A stretch of 49,044 nucleotides of DNA, taken from the NCBI GenBank assembly GCA_013334655.1, contig JAAXXD010000009.1, forward strand, positions 1 to 49,044, read 5' to 3'. The notes beneath the pieces are model-generated. The model was not told the DNA's origin, made no database searches, and saw only the letters and a list, made by a program, of their open reading frames with translations. The DNA is from Chlorobaculum sp. GTDB lineage: Bacteria; Bacteroidota; Chlorobiia; Chlorobiales; Chlorobiaceae. Shown one piece after another: positions 1 through 7,919 of the stretch; positions within the stretch are counted from its first letter, which is position 1; the number at the start of each line of letters is the position of its first letter. The position numbers were made by a program, and so were the translations under genes.

Positions 1-138
1 CTCGGCCTGAGCATCTCGTACGACATCATCGCCAACAAGCATGGCGGCACCCTCACCGTCTCCTGCCCGCCGGAGGGAGGATCGCTCTTCACCATCCGGC
101 TGCCGCTGAAAGCCGCCGAAGCATCGATACCATCATGA
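1..138 (+). CDS. Sensor histidine kinase, C-terminal end (partial)
   Basis: Only the last 45 residues are inside the window. The reading frame opens directly in the G2 box of a GHKL ATPase domain (LGLSISYDIIANKHGG) and ends in the usual final strand (GGSLFTIRLPL), which is the standard C-terminus of a histidine kinase. Its stop codon overlaps the start of the next gene (ATGA at 135-138), a response regulator with a phosphatase output, so the two very probably form a cognate two-component pair. The sensor domains lie upstream of the window, so the signal cannot be guessed. Confidence 0.85.
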   Translation, partial: LGLSISYDIIANKHGGTLTVSCPPEGGSLFTIRLPLKAAEASIPS

Positions 139-1793
139 AACAACGTGACGAACTCGCCATCCTTTTCGTCGATGACGAGTCTGATATACTCCACTCGCTC
201 GAACGCTTCCTGAGAAGGGAGGGATACCGGAAATTCTTCTTGGACAACGCCGCCGGGGCGCTCGAACTGCTCGCTGGAACCCCGGTCGATCTGGTCGTTT
301 CCGACCTCCGGATGCCAGGCATGAACGGCCTCGAACTGATCAAGGAGGTCAAGCGGCTCTACCCCGGCACCCTGCGGATGATCGTCAGCGGCTCGCAGGA
401 CATCGAGCAGATCATCGAATCGGTCAACAAGGGCGAGATTTTCCGTTTCATTCCCAAGCCTGTCGAGCCTGAATCGTTTAAAAACATCCTGAACGATGCG
501 CTCGACTACTACTGCATGAAGCTCGAACGCGAGGAGCTGTTCGAGGAGATTTCGCTCAAAAACGGGCAATTGACCGAAGCCAACGCCACGCTCCAGAAAC
601 TGGCCAACGACCTGAAACGAAGCGAGGAGCAGTTCCGCTCAATGAACGACGCGGCGCAGGATGCGGTTTTCATGCTCGATGAAAAGGGGCTGATCCGTTA
701 CCGGAATGTGGCGGCAGAGGTGATGTTCGGCTACCGCAGAAGCGAGCACCAGGCGCAGCCGGTCTCCGATATCTTTCCCGAGCCTTCAACGGCGCTGGAG
801 TTGACCGAGCTGATCTCCAGCGATTCCGGCCTCGTGACCAAAAGCTGTGCCGGTCTGGTCATCCAGATCGAAGGGCTTCGCAAGGATGGTTCCCGCCTGC
901 CGCTCGAAATTTCGAGAGGATGCGTGTATCTGGAAAGCGGCCCGCACAGCGTCCTGATCGCGCGGGACATCACCACGCGCATCGAGGAGGAGAAAAGCCG
1001 CACGCACTACGAAACCATGCAACGGGAGCTGGAGTCGCAGATCGAGAAAAAGTTGTTGCAGAGCCAGGCTCCCATCACGTTGCGAGATGTGGAAATCAGC
1101 TACCTGATGCACTCCTCCGGCCATCTCGACGGCGATTTTACCGAGCTCGTCGAGTACGATCCGTTGCAGGCCGACCTGCTCATCGGCGACGTCATGGGCC
1201 ACGGCATCCAGTCGGCTCTGGTGAGCGCAGGGCTGAAGTCGCTTTTTCTGAAGAGCATCGCCGAAAAGCGCGACGACCCGGAAACGCTTCCGCCACTCGA
1301 ACGGATCGTCGGGCGCATTCATGAACGCTGCATTCACGAACTGATCGATATCGGCATATTCGCGACCCTTCAGTTCCTGCGCCTCGACCTGAAAAACCGG
1401 ATGGCCTCCTTCGTGGATTGCGGCCACAATCCGCTCATCCATCTGCCGTCCAAAACCGGTCGATGCCGGTTGCTCAAGGGGGACAATCTGCCGATGGGTT
1501 TGATCGAAAAGGAGAAGTACCGTCAGTCGGCGTTCGCGGTCGAACAGAACGACCTGCTCGTGCTTTACTCCGACGGAATCACCGAGAACCATTCGGACAA
1601 TAACGAACTGTTCGGAATGGAGCGCTTCACCGCGCTCCTTGAAGAGCACGCCGCGCTGCCGACGACGGAGATTGTGGCGAAAATCGAGCAGCGGCTCGTC
1701 GACTTCTGCTCCTGCCCCAATTTCCCGGACGATGTTACCTGTATCGTGATCAGGGTCGGCGGCAACAACGCCGGGCATCTGGAGCAACGCTGA
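135..1793 (+). CDS. Response regulator with PAS and SpoIIE/PP2C phosphatase domains
   Basis: This 552-residue protein starts with a receiver domain (about residues 8-125). It has the acidic pair D13/D14, the phospho-acceptor D57 in VVSDLRMPGMNG and K108 in FIPKPVEP. A coiled linker (about 130-170) leads to a PAS domain (about 165-285), then a second linker and a SpoIIE-type PP2C phosphatase domain (about 315-548). Metal-binding aspartates are visible in DGDF, LIGDVMGHG, LYSDGITE and FPDDVTC. Family knowledge says such proteins dephosphorylate STAS-domain anti-anti-sigma factors. Two STAS proteins and an RsbW-like kinase are encoded a few genes downstream (3885-6407), so this is the likely phosphatase of a partner switch controlled by the adjacent kinase. 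Its cellular target is inferred. Confidence 0.93.
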   Translation: MKQRDELAILFVDDESDILHSLERFLRREGYRKFFLDNAAGALELLAGTPVDLVVSDLRMPGMNGLELIKEVKRLYPGTLRMIVSGSQDIEQIIESVNKGEIFRFIPKPVEPESFKNILNDALDYYCMKLEREELFEEISLKNGQLTEANATLQKLANDLKRSEEQFRSMNDAAQDAVFMLDEKGLIRYRNVAAEVMFGYRRSEHQAQPVSDIFPEPSTALELTELISSDSGLVTKSCAGLVIQIEGLRKDGSRLPLEISRGCVYLESGPHSVLIARDITTRIEEEKSRTHYETMQRELESQIEKKLLQSQAPITLRDVEISYLMHSSGHLDGDFTELVEYDPLQADLLIGDVMGHGIQSALVSAGLKSLFLKSIAEKRDDPETLPPLERIVGRIHERCIHELIDIGIFATLQFLRLDLKNRMASFVDCGHNPLIHLPSKTGRCRLLKGDNLPMGLIEKEKYRQSAFAVEQNDLLVLYSDGITENHSDNNELFGMERFTALLEEHAALPTTEIVAKIEQRLVDFCSCPNFPDDVTCIVIRVGGNNAGHLEQR

Positions 1794-1801
1794 ACCTGCC
1801 C

Positions 1802-3148
1802 ATGGGCGCGAACAGATCGGCGCAAGAGGCCAGAGCGCTGGAAAAACGGCTTGGCGGGCGCTCGAAAGGGGGGCGCAGCTTGCGGCGACGTCTCGCCTTC
1901 GCGGCGAGCACGGCGCTCTCGGAGCTGATCGTGCGGATGATCGAAATTTTCGTGGCGCTCGCGGTGACGCTCTTCGCTTTCGTTCCGGTGCTGCTCGCGC
2001 GGCTCGCTCTTCGGCTTCCCGCCGGAAAGCCGGTGTTTTCGAAGCGAACCGTGTTTGGGCAGTCAGGCAAACCGCTGACGCTCCTGAGCTTCGACGCGCT
2101 TTCCGGCGAACTGGCCACGCTGCCCTGGTTCCTGGAGCTTTTTACCGGACGGCTTGCACTGGCTGGCACCGCAATTCGCGACTGGCAACCCGCCGCCGCT
2201 CCCGAACAGGGGTACATCAGCATGGTGAAGCCGGGCATCATCTCGCTCTGGAACGTCCGGCAAAGCACGCGGATCGCCCACGAGGGGCGCGAGGCCACCG
2301 AGTGGGAGTATATTTTCAGCAAGCATCCGCTCTACGACTTTTTACTGATCCTGCGCGCCCTGCCCGCGCTGCTCTTTTCCGAAAAGGAGGCATCGCCTTC
2401 GCCGATCTTCGAGCTGCTCGATCTGAAGATCGACAACATCACGATGCACGAGGCGGTCAGGATGATATACCAGGCGCTCGAACAGAAGCGCCAGTCGGCC
2501 ATCTTTTTTGTCAATCCGGACTGCATGAACCAGAGCGTCACCGACCACGACTACCGCAAGGCGCTCATGGCGGCGGATCACATTCTGCCCGACGGCATCG
2601 GCCTGGTCATCGCGGGCAAGATGCTCGGCACGCCGCTTCGCGAAAACATCAACGGCACCGATATGCTGCCCTTTCTCAGCACAATGGCCGCCGATGAGAA
2701 GTACTCGATCTTCCTCTTGGGCGGCAAGCCCAAGGTGGCCGAAATGGCCGCCGACACCATCGCTCAAAACTATGGCGTCACAATCGCGGGCGCGATGCAC
2801 GGCTACTTCGACCGTGAAACAGAGAGCGCCAAGGTGATCGAGGAGATCAACAATTCGAAAGCATCGATCCTGCTGGTGGCCTTCGGGGCTCCGCTTCAGG
2901 AGAAGTGGATCGTGCGTCACCGCGCAGAATTGCGCCCGACCATCCTCATGGGCGTCGGCGGTTTGTTCGACTTTTATTCGGGAAACATCCAGCGAGCGCC
3001 GCGCTGGATGCGAGAAATCGGACTGGAGTGGGTCTACAGAATTTTGCAGGAACCGGGAAGAATGTGGAAACGGTATGTCATAGGAAATCCGCTATTCCTG
3101 TACAGAGTGATGAAATGGAGAGTCTTTAGCCGAAGCACGAACCACTGA
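1802..3148 (+). CDS. WecG/TagA/CpsF (GT26) glycosyltransferase fused to a degenerate sugar-transferase domain
   Basis: 448 residues with two parts. The C-terminal part (about 200-440) is a typical GT26 domain: NPDCMNQSV, the conserved LPDGIG, VAFGAPLQEKW and GVGGLFDFYSG. GT26 enzymes transfer the second sugar (e.g. ManNAc or ManNAcA) onto undecaprenyl-PP-linked sugar on the cytoplasmic face. The N-terminal part (about 35-195) follows the outline of the WcaJ/PglC phosphoglycosyltransferase fold: a membrane helix, then VFGQSGKPLTLLSF, GRLALAGTAI and KPGIISLWNVR. It lacks the catalytic Asp-Glu pair (family DELPQ is here LPWFLE) and the GPRP motif, so it is probably non-catalytic and may serve as a membrane anchor or docking part. 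An intact sugar transferase starts 5 bp downstream. Confidence 0.85.
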   Translation: MGANRSAQEARALEKRLGGRSKGGRSLRRRLAFAASTALSELIVRMIEIFVALAVTLFAFVPVLLARLALRLPAGKPVFSKRTVFGQSGKPLTLLSFDALSGELATLPWFLELFTGRLALAGTAIRDWQPAAAPEQGYISMVKPGIISLWNVRQSTRIAHEGREATEWEYIFSKHPLYDFLLILRALPALLFSEKEASPSPIFELLDLKIDNITMHEAVRMIYQALEQKRQSAIFFVNPDCMNQSVTDHDYRKALMAADHILPDGIGLVIAGKMLGTPLRENINGTDMLPFLSTMAADEKYSIFLLGGKPKVAEMAADTIAQNYGVTIAGAMHGYFDRETESAKVIEEINNSKASILLVAFGAPLQEKWIVRHRAELRPTILMGVGGLFDFYSGNIQRAPRWMREIGLEWVYRILQEPGRMWKRYVIGNPLFLYRVMKWRVFSRSTNH

Positions 3149-3153
3149 AATCG

Positions 3154-3873
3154 ATGGAACTCGATCCAACCGTCCGGCGAGAACTGATCCGGAAAATCAG
3201 CGGGAACATCCGCCCGTCGCTCCGCCTCCGGGGCAAGCTGAAGGTTGCCGCGTGGGAGAATACCATCCGCCTCTCCTATCTGGCGAAGCGGATGCTCGAC
3301 CTCGTGGTTTCGACGCTCGCACTCGTCGCGTTGCTGCCCATTTTCGTTGTCACGGCGCTCTCGATTGTGATTGAAAATCCGGGGCCGGTCTTTTTCGTCC
3401 AGACGCGGGTCGGCAGGAATGGCCGCCACTTCCGCTTCTACAAGTTCCGCTCGATGGTGGTCAACGCCGAAAAGCTCAAGAGCGAACTCGCTGCGCAGAA
3501 TGAGTCGAAGGACGGCGTGATTTTCAAAATGAAAAAAGACCCGCGCATCACCCGCACGGGGCGCATCATCCGCAAATTCAGCATCGACGAGCTTCCTCAG
3601 CTCATCAACGTGCTCAAGGGCGACATGAGCCTGGTGGGGCCGCGCCCGCCGCTGCCGAAGGAGGTGGCGCAGTACACCCTCGAACAGCGCAAGCGGCTGC
3701 ACGCCATTCCGGGCATCACCGGCCTGTGGCAGGTCAGCGGCAGAAGCGACATTTCGTTCACCGATCAGGTGCGGCTCGACTTGCAGTACATCCAGAGCGC
3801 GGGCGTGATCAACGATCTGCGTCTTCTTCTGAAAACCATCCCGGCCGTGCTCAGCGGCAAGGGCGCATATTGA
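3154..3873 (+). CDS. Undecaprenyl-phosphate sugar phosphotransferase (bacterial sugar transferase, PF02397)
   Basis: 239 residues, the size of a short, PglC-like monotopic phosphoglycosyltransferase with no N-terminal four-helix domain. The membrane helix (about 49-72) is followed by PGPVFFVQTRVGRNG, YKFRSM, the catalytic dyad in IDELPQLINVLKGDMSLVGP, then PGITGLWQVSGRS. All signature motifs are intact. It should start glycan assembly by moving a sugar-1-phosphate onto undecaprenyl phosphate at the inner membrane. It sits between two proteins carrying decayed versions of the same domain (1802-3148 and 4247-5644). The sugar cannot be read from the sequence. Confidence 0.93.
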   Translation: MELDPTVRRELIRKISGNIRPSLRLRGKLKVAAWENTIRLSYLAKRMLDLVVSTLALVALLPIFVVTALSIVIENPGPVFFVQTRVGRNGRHFRFYKFRSMVVNAEKLKSELAAQNESKDGVIFKMKKDPRITRTGRIIRKFSIDELPQLINVLKGDMSLVGPRPPLPKEVAQYTLEQRKRLHAIPGITGLWQVSGRSDISFTDQVRLDLQYIQSAGVINDLRLLLKTIPAVLSGKGAY

Positions 3874-3884
3874 AGGAATCTCAC

Positions 3885-4250
3885 ATGAAATTCACTCTCG
3901 ACAACATTGACGGCAAGCTCGTCGGCATCGCGGAACTGGAGGGACGGCTCGACGCCCGCAACGGCAAGTCGCTGAAAAAAATCTTTCTGGAGTGGCTGGA
4001 AATGACGCCGCTGACGGTGTTCGATTGCAGCCGCCTCGATTTTATCGACAGCAGCGGTCTCGGCGCCATCGTGGGTTGCCTGCGCAACGCGCTCGAAAAA
4101 GAGGGCGATGTGAGGCTTGCCGGTCTGAACGCCAAAGTCGCTATGGTTTTCGAACTGACCCAGGCCAAGCGGCTCTTTTCGATCTTTGACAACAGGGACG
4201 AAGCGGCAGCATCGTTCGCCGCCACAGCCGGATCGGGAACAGGACAATGA
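3885..4250 (+). CDS. STAS-domain anti-sigma factor antagonist (first copy)
   Basis: 121 residues. The start ATG at 3885 is preceded by AAGGAAT and gives a protein of normal STAS length; the frame is open further upstream but that part overlaps the sugar transferase. The STAS core (about 14-105) carries FIDSSGLGAIVG, with the serine normally phosphorylated by an RsbW-type kinase. Family role: when dephosphorylated it binds the anti-sigma kinase and frees the kinase's partner. It overlaps the next gene by ATGA (4247-4250) and lies inside the glycan-initiation genes, so it may control exopolysaccharide output directly. The target is inferred from context. Confidence 0.9.
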   Translation: MKFTLDNIDGKLVGIAELEGRLDARNGKSLKKIFLEWLEMTPLTVFDCSRLDFIDSSGLGAIVGCLRNALEKEGDVRLAGLNAKVAMVFELTQAKRLFSIFDNRDEAAASFAATAGSGTGQ

Positions 4251-5644
4251 AAACCATCCTTGTGTTCAGAGAGGAGAAGTTTGCGTGGGCGCACGAGGCG
4301 TTTCCTTTCGTCCACCCACTGCTTTTGCCGCTGTGCAACAAGCCTTACATCGAATATCCGCTCGACCTTGCGATCCTGGCCGGCAGCACGGCTGTTCGCA
4401 TCGTGTGCGATGGCAGGCTCGACGCGGTGGAAAGCTACTGCGAGGATGGAAGCCGCTGGGGCATCGATCTCTCCTACGCGCACATGCACCCTGAGGACAG
4501 CGACGAGATACTGCTCGGCAAGAACCGCAGGTTTTGCGGCGACGAGCGGATCATGATCGTACGGGGCTTTTGCTTCTTCGTTTACAACAAGCGGTTCGAT
4601 TACAAAAGCGAGGCCGCTTCACTGCCCGAATGCAAGTGGGCCGCCTGCCCCGCCGGTGGAAGCATCACGCTATACGGAGCGCCAGTCACGCCTCGGAAGG
4701 ATGGCAAGGACGCGCCGATGTCGATCGTGCCGCTCGACGGCATGGCGAATTACTACCGGGCATCGATGGAGGCGCTCGAAACCGGCGCGGATAACTACGT
4801 GCTGCCGGGCTATGGCGTTGAGCCGGGATGCGCCATCGGCAGGAACGTGGTGATGAGCAAATCGGTACAGATCAGAAAACCGGTGAACATCGGCAACAAC
4901 GTCCAGCTCCTCGGCGATACGATCATCGGCCCGTCGGCCATCATCGGCAGCAACGTCATCATCGACCGACAGAGCGTGGTGGAATCGAGCATTGTGCTCG
5001 ACAATACCTACATCGGCGAGCACCTCGAAGTCAACGGGCGCGTCGCCTCGGGCAACATGCTGAACGATCCGGTAAGCGGCGCGTCGATTGTGATGGAGGA
5101 TCCGCACCTCCTCAGCGGCATCAGGGAGAGCGAAATCCTGAGCACGCTTCCACGCAAGCTCACGCACGCTCTGATCGCTCTTCTTTTCATCGTCGTGCTC
5201 AGCTTTCCGTTCCTGCTTTTCGCGATGCTGCTGAGAATCGGCGGACTATGGAAATCGTCCCGGATCGAGTGCCATTCCGAAAAACCCGGCAAAACCATTT
5301 CGCTCGACAACATCGAGCTGGACGTAAAAAAACCGCTGGGAGCCATCGCCGCCGCGCTTTCGATGGATCGTTATCCAATGCTTTTCAGGGTGCTCACCGG
5401 CCAGCTATCGCTCATCGGCAGCACGGCGCGCGTCGCTGAGGCGAAGCATCCGAACACTCCGTCAAGTTCGCTCGCCTATCGGCCCGCCGTCTTCAGTTAC
5501 GCCGAAGCCGAGGAGTGGCCCACAACCGGCGGCGACGCGGCCATCGTCGAGCGCTACCATCTGGCGCACAGCAACGCAGCGGCGGACGTTGGCCTCGTCT
5601 TCAAAGCGTTCATTAACAACTTTCATAAAAAAAGCTCTGCATGA
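4247..5644 (+). CDS. Pseudo-nucleotidyltransferase / hexapeptide-repeat / pseudo-sugar-transferase membrane protein
   Basis: 465 residues in four parts. Residues 1-120 resemble a sugar-nucleotide transferase (PLCNKPYIEYPL, GSRWGIDLSYAHM), but the glycine-rich GGxGTRL loop that binds nucleotide is missing. Residues about 185-275 are left-handed beta-helix repeats (IGRNVVMSKSVQI, IIGPSAIIGSNVII). Residues about 308-332 are a membrane helix. Residues about 335-465 follow the C-terminal half of a PF02397 sugar transferase (SMDRYPMLFRVLTGQLSLIG), with the catalytic Glu replaced by Arg (DE to DR) and GPRP replaced by GSTA. All recognisable active sites are thus altered. It is probably a scaffold or regulator of chain initiation rather than an enzyme. 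It overlaps STAS genes at both ends (4247-4250 and 5641-5644), which points to tight co-translation. Confidence 0.75.
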   Translation: MKTILVFREEKFAWAHEAFPFVHPLLLPLCNKPYIEYPLDLAILAGSTAVRIVCDGRLDAVESYCEDGSRWGIDLSYAHMHPEDSDEILLGKNRRFCGDERIMIVRGFCFFVYNKRFDYKSEAASLPECKWAACPAGGSITLYGAPVTPRKDGKDAPMSIVPLDGMANYYRASMEALETGADNYVLPGYGVEPGCAIGRNVVMSKSVQIRKPVNIGNNVQLLGDTIIGPSAIIGSNVIIDRQSVVESSIVLDNTYIGEHLEVNGRVASGNMLNDPVSGASIVMEDPHLLSGIRESEILSTLPRKLTHALIALLFIVVLSFPFLLFAMLLRIGGLWKSSRIECHSEKPGKTISLDNIELDVKKPLGAIAAALSMDRYPMLFRVLTGQLSLIGSTARVAEAKHPNTPSSSLAYRPAVFSYAEAEEWPTTGGDAAIVERYHLAHSNAAADVGLVFKAFINNFHKKSSA

Positions 5645-5991
5645 ACATCACCGAAACATCGAATGGCGGCGTTGCCGTTGTCGCCCTCGAAGGCAGGCTC
5701 GACATGCTTTCGGCTCCTGAATTCAGGAACAACCGATCGATCATCGACCCTGAAAAAACGGTCGTCCTTGATCTGGAAAAGCTCGATTTCCTCGACACCA
5801 GCGGCCTCGGAGCAATCGTCGGCGCATCGAGGCAGAAACAAAATCTGGCTTGCGGCATCGTGCTCTCCTGCATGAACGACAAGGTTCGCAGAGTCTTCGA
5901 GATCACCAAAGTCCAGACGCTTTTTCATATTTTCGACGACACCGCCGCCGCCATCGATTTCGCGACAAACCGGCAAAGCGCAAGCACATGA
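5641..5991 (+). CDS. STAS-domain anti-sigma factor antagonist (second copy)
   Basis: 116 residues, nearly all STAS domain. The conserved loop is FLDTSGLGAIVG, so the phosphorylatable serine is kept with a threonine before it; the first copy (3885-4250) has DSSGLG. It overlaps the preceding gene by ATGA and the following RsbW-like kinase gene by ATGA (5988-5991), so all three are translationally coupled. It is the more obvious cognate antagonist of that kinase, while the first copy may have another partner. Role as a partner-switch element is established for the family; the downstream target here is unknown. Confidence 0.92.
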   Translation: MNITETSNGGVAVVALEGRLDMLSAPEFRNNRSIIDPEKTVVLDLEKLDFLDTSGLGAIVGASRQKQNLACGIVLSCMNDKVRRVFEITKVQTLFHIFDDTAAAIDFATNRQSAST

Positions 5992-6407
5992 GCAGCATCA
6001 TAACCCTCACCCTGCCGGGCGAGATTATGTTCGTCCGCTTCGCCTCGCAGACCGCCGCCTCTCTGGCCAGGCTTCTGACCGACGAAAACCCGCCTGCATC
6101 CGATGGCGCGCAATTCGTTCACGACTTCGAGCTTGCCGTCAGCGAAGCTTTCACCAATTCGGTAAAATATACCGGAGAGCACGACGCTTTGCAGATGCTC
6201 ACGCTCACTTTCGAGTTCCAGCCACGGCAACTCACGGTTTCGGTGCGAGACGCCAATCCACCCTTCAGCATCGACAGGCCAGCGCCCGACATCGAAAAGG
6301 GTCAGATAGGGGGCTGGGGGCTGATGCTCATAAGCAAGGTGATGGACAGCGTCACCTACCGTCGGGATGGCGGCTCGAATATTCTTTCCATGTCTAAAGC
6401 GATATAA
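5988..6407 (+). CDS. RsbW-like anti-sigma factor / serine kinase (HATPase_c_2)
   Basis: 139 residues; the start at ATG 5988 overlaps the STAS stop. The protein is a single GHKL ATPase domain with the N-box ELAVSEAFTNSVKY (Glu and Asn of the Mg-ATP site), the degenerate D-box VRDANPPF and the G2 box GGWGLMLI. Proteins of this kind bind and inhibit a sigma factor or another target, and phosphorylate STAS antagonists on serine. With two STAS proteins and a SpoIIE phosphatase in the same cluster, all parts of a partner switch are present. No sigma factor gene is seen in the window, so the output may be a distant sigma factor or an enzyme of the glycan pathway. Confidence 0.92.
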   Translation: MSSIITLTLPGEIMFVRFASQTAASLARLLTDENPPASDGAQFVHDFELAVSEAFTNSVKYTGEHDALQMLTLTFEFQPRQLTVSVRDANPPFSIDRPAPDIEKGQIGGWGLMLISKVMDSVTYRRDGGSNILSMSKAI

Positions 6408-6410
6408 CCG

Positions 6411-7385
6411 ATGGTCACCGTCGTCATCGTCAGCTACAATACGCGGGAGATTCTCTCGAACTGCCTCGACGCGCTCTTCAAAAGCGGCATGGGCAGGGAA
6501 ATGGAGGTCTTCGTCGTGGACAACGACTCCCGCGACCAGTCGGCGGAGATGGTCGCCGAGCGTTTCCCCGAGGCGCGGCTCATCGCCAACAAACAGAATC
6601 TCGGCTTCGCGGCGGCCAACAACCAGGCGTTCCTGCAAGCCGCTGGCAAGTACATCGTGCTGCTCAATCCCGACGCCTATGTCGGTCCGTCGTCGATTCC
6701 CAACGCCGTGCGCTTCATGGAAAGCCACCCGGAGTGCGGCCTGTGCGGCGGCAAGATCATTTCGCCGGAGGGACGGCTGGAGCCGTCGGCGCGTCGCTTT
6801 CCCTCGCCCTTGACCAAGCTGCTCACGCTCTCGGGACTCCGGGCGAAATTTCCGAAATCGCGCTGGCTGAACTGGCACGAGTTCGGCGACTTCGCCCACG
6901 ACCGCCCGATGGAGGTGGACTGGGTGCCCGGCACCTTCACCATCGTCCGCAAGGCGATGCTCGACAAGATCGGCCCTTTCGATGAACGCTTCTTTATTTA
7001 CTACGAGGAGACCGACCTCTGCCTGCGAGCCAAGAAGGCGGGCTGGAAGGTCTACTTCATCCCGGACGCCGAGGTGATGCATATCGGCGGGGCAAGCAGC
7101 AAGACACGCAAGGACAAGACCTTCGACAGCGCCGCCTCACAGGTGCTCTCCTTCAGGATGCGTAGCGAGTGGCTCTACTATCGCAAAAATAACGGCTTCG
7201 TCACCATGCTCCTGAGCGCGGGAATCGAGCTTCTGTGGTTTTCCATGCGCTATCTGAAAAACCTCCTGATTCCGTCCGGCGATGCCGCAAAGAAAAAGGA
7301 GATGGCTCGCGCGACCATGAGCCAAGTCACCCGCTCGGTCTCCGACACCCGCTTCGGCAAGTTCTCGCCGCCAATTCCCTGGTAA
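6411..7385 (+). CDS. GT2 family glycosyltransferase (rhamnosyltransferase-like)
   Basis: 324 residues with a GT-A fold. The N-terminal nucleotide-binding strand is VTVVIVSYNTREIL, the metal-site region is LLNPDAYVG, and the acceptor-side motif FFIYYEETDLCLRAKKAGW is typical of WbbL/RfbF-like rhamnosyltransferases. A hydrophobic stretch near residues 263-283 could bind the membrane. It starts 3 bp after the RsbW-like gene and ends 3 bp before an acyltransferase gene, so it is part of the same transcript. It should add one sugar to the lipid-linked repeat unit in the cytoplasm; donor and linkage cannot be read. Confidence 0.9.
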   Translation: MVTVVIVSYNTREILSNCLDALFKSGMGREMEVFVVDNDSRDQSAEMVAERFPEARLIANKQNLGFAAANNQAFLQAAGKYIVLLNPDAYVGPSSIPNAVRFMESHPECGLCGGKIISPEGRLEPSARRFPSPLTKLLTLSGLRAKFPKSRWLNWHEFGDFAHDRPMEVDWVPGTFTIVRKAMLDKIGPFDERFFIYYEETDLCLRAKKAGWKVYFIPDAEVMHIGGASSKTRKDKTFDSAASQVLSFRMRSEWLYYRKNNGFVTMLLSAGIELLWFSMRYLKNLLIPSGDAAKKKEMARATMSQVTRSVSDTRFGKFSPPIPW

Positions 7386-7388
7386 CGC

Positions 7389-7919
7389 ATGGCGCTCTTC
7401 AGCAACATACGGGCCGACCTGAAAACCTACGGTGGCCAGTGGAGTCAGCAGGGGTTCTGGGTAATGATCGTCTATCGTTACGGGCGCTGGCGCTACAGCA
7501 TCAAAAACCCGCTGCTGCGCAAACCCTTTTCGCTGCTCTACCGGTTTCTCTATAAAGTGGCGCAGATTCTCACCGGCATCGAGCTGCCCTGCGAAGTGCC
7601 GGTTGGCAGGAACTTCAGGATCGACCATTTCGGCGACATCATCATCAGCGGCTACGCAAGCTTCGGCGACGACTGTATCATCCGCAACGGCGTCACTGTG
7701 GGCCTCAAGAACGTCGAGGAGAAAGCCGCCCCGAAAATCGGCAACCAGGTCAACATCGGCGCGGGCGCCAAGCTGCTCGGCAACATCACCATTGGCGATA
7801 ACGTCGATATCGGAGCCAACACCGTGGTCATCGCCTCGGTGCCTGGCAACTCGATTGCCGTGGGCATTCCGGCCAGAATCATTCCCAAAAAGTTGCGACC
7901 GACACCCGTGATTTCATGA
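7389..7919 (+). CDS. Hexapeptide-repeat O-acetyltransferase (CysE/WcaB-like)
   Basis: 176 residues. The N-terminal helical part (about 1-65) is followed by left-handed beta-helix repeats (about 70-165), including FRIDHFGDIIISGYASFGDD, the extended loop after GVTVGLKN, VNIGAGAKLLGNI and the closing SIAVGIPARIIPKK. This is the serine acetyltransferase-like fold used in polysaccharide loci to O-acetylate sugars from acetyl-CoA. Histidine in RIDHFGD is a likely catalytic residue. It overlaps the export lipoprotein gene by ATGA (7916-7919). A second enzyme of the same fold lies at 15442-15993. Confidence 0.88.
   Translation: MALFSNIRADLKTYGGQWSQQGFWVMIVYRYGRWRYSIKNPLLRKPFSLLYRFLYKVAQILTGIELPCEVPVGRNFRIDHFGDIIISGYASFGDDCIIRNGVTVGLKNVEEKAAPKIGNQVNIGAGAKLLGNITIGDNVDIGANTVVIASVPGNSIAVGIPARIIPKKLRPTPVIS

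Noticed and set aside
786-1787. A 333-codon open frame on the minus strand inside the phosphatase gene (and similar long minus-strand frames at 33704-36619, 30678-32210 and 47643-49019).
   Set aside because: They are antisense shadows caused by high GC and codon bias; none shows a domain, and the plus-strand proteins have full family motifs.
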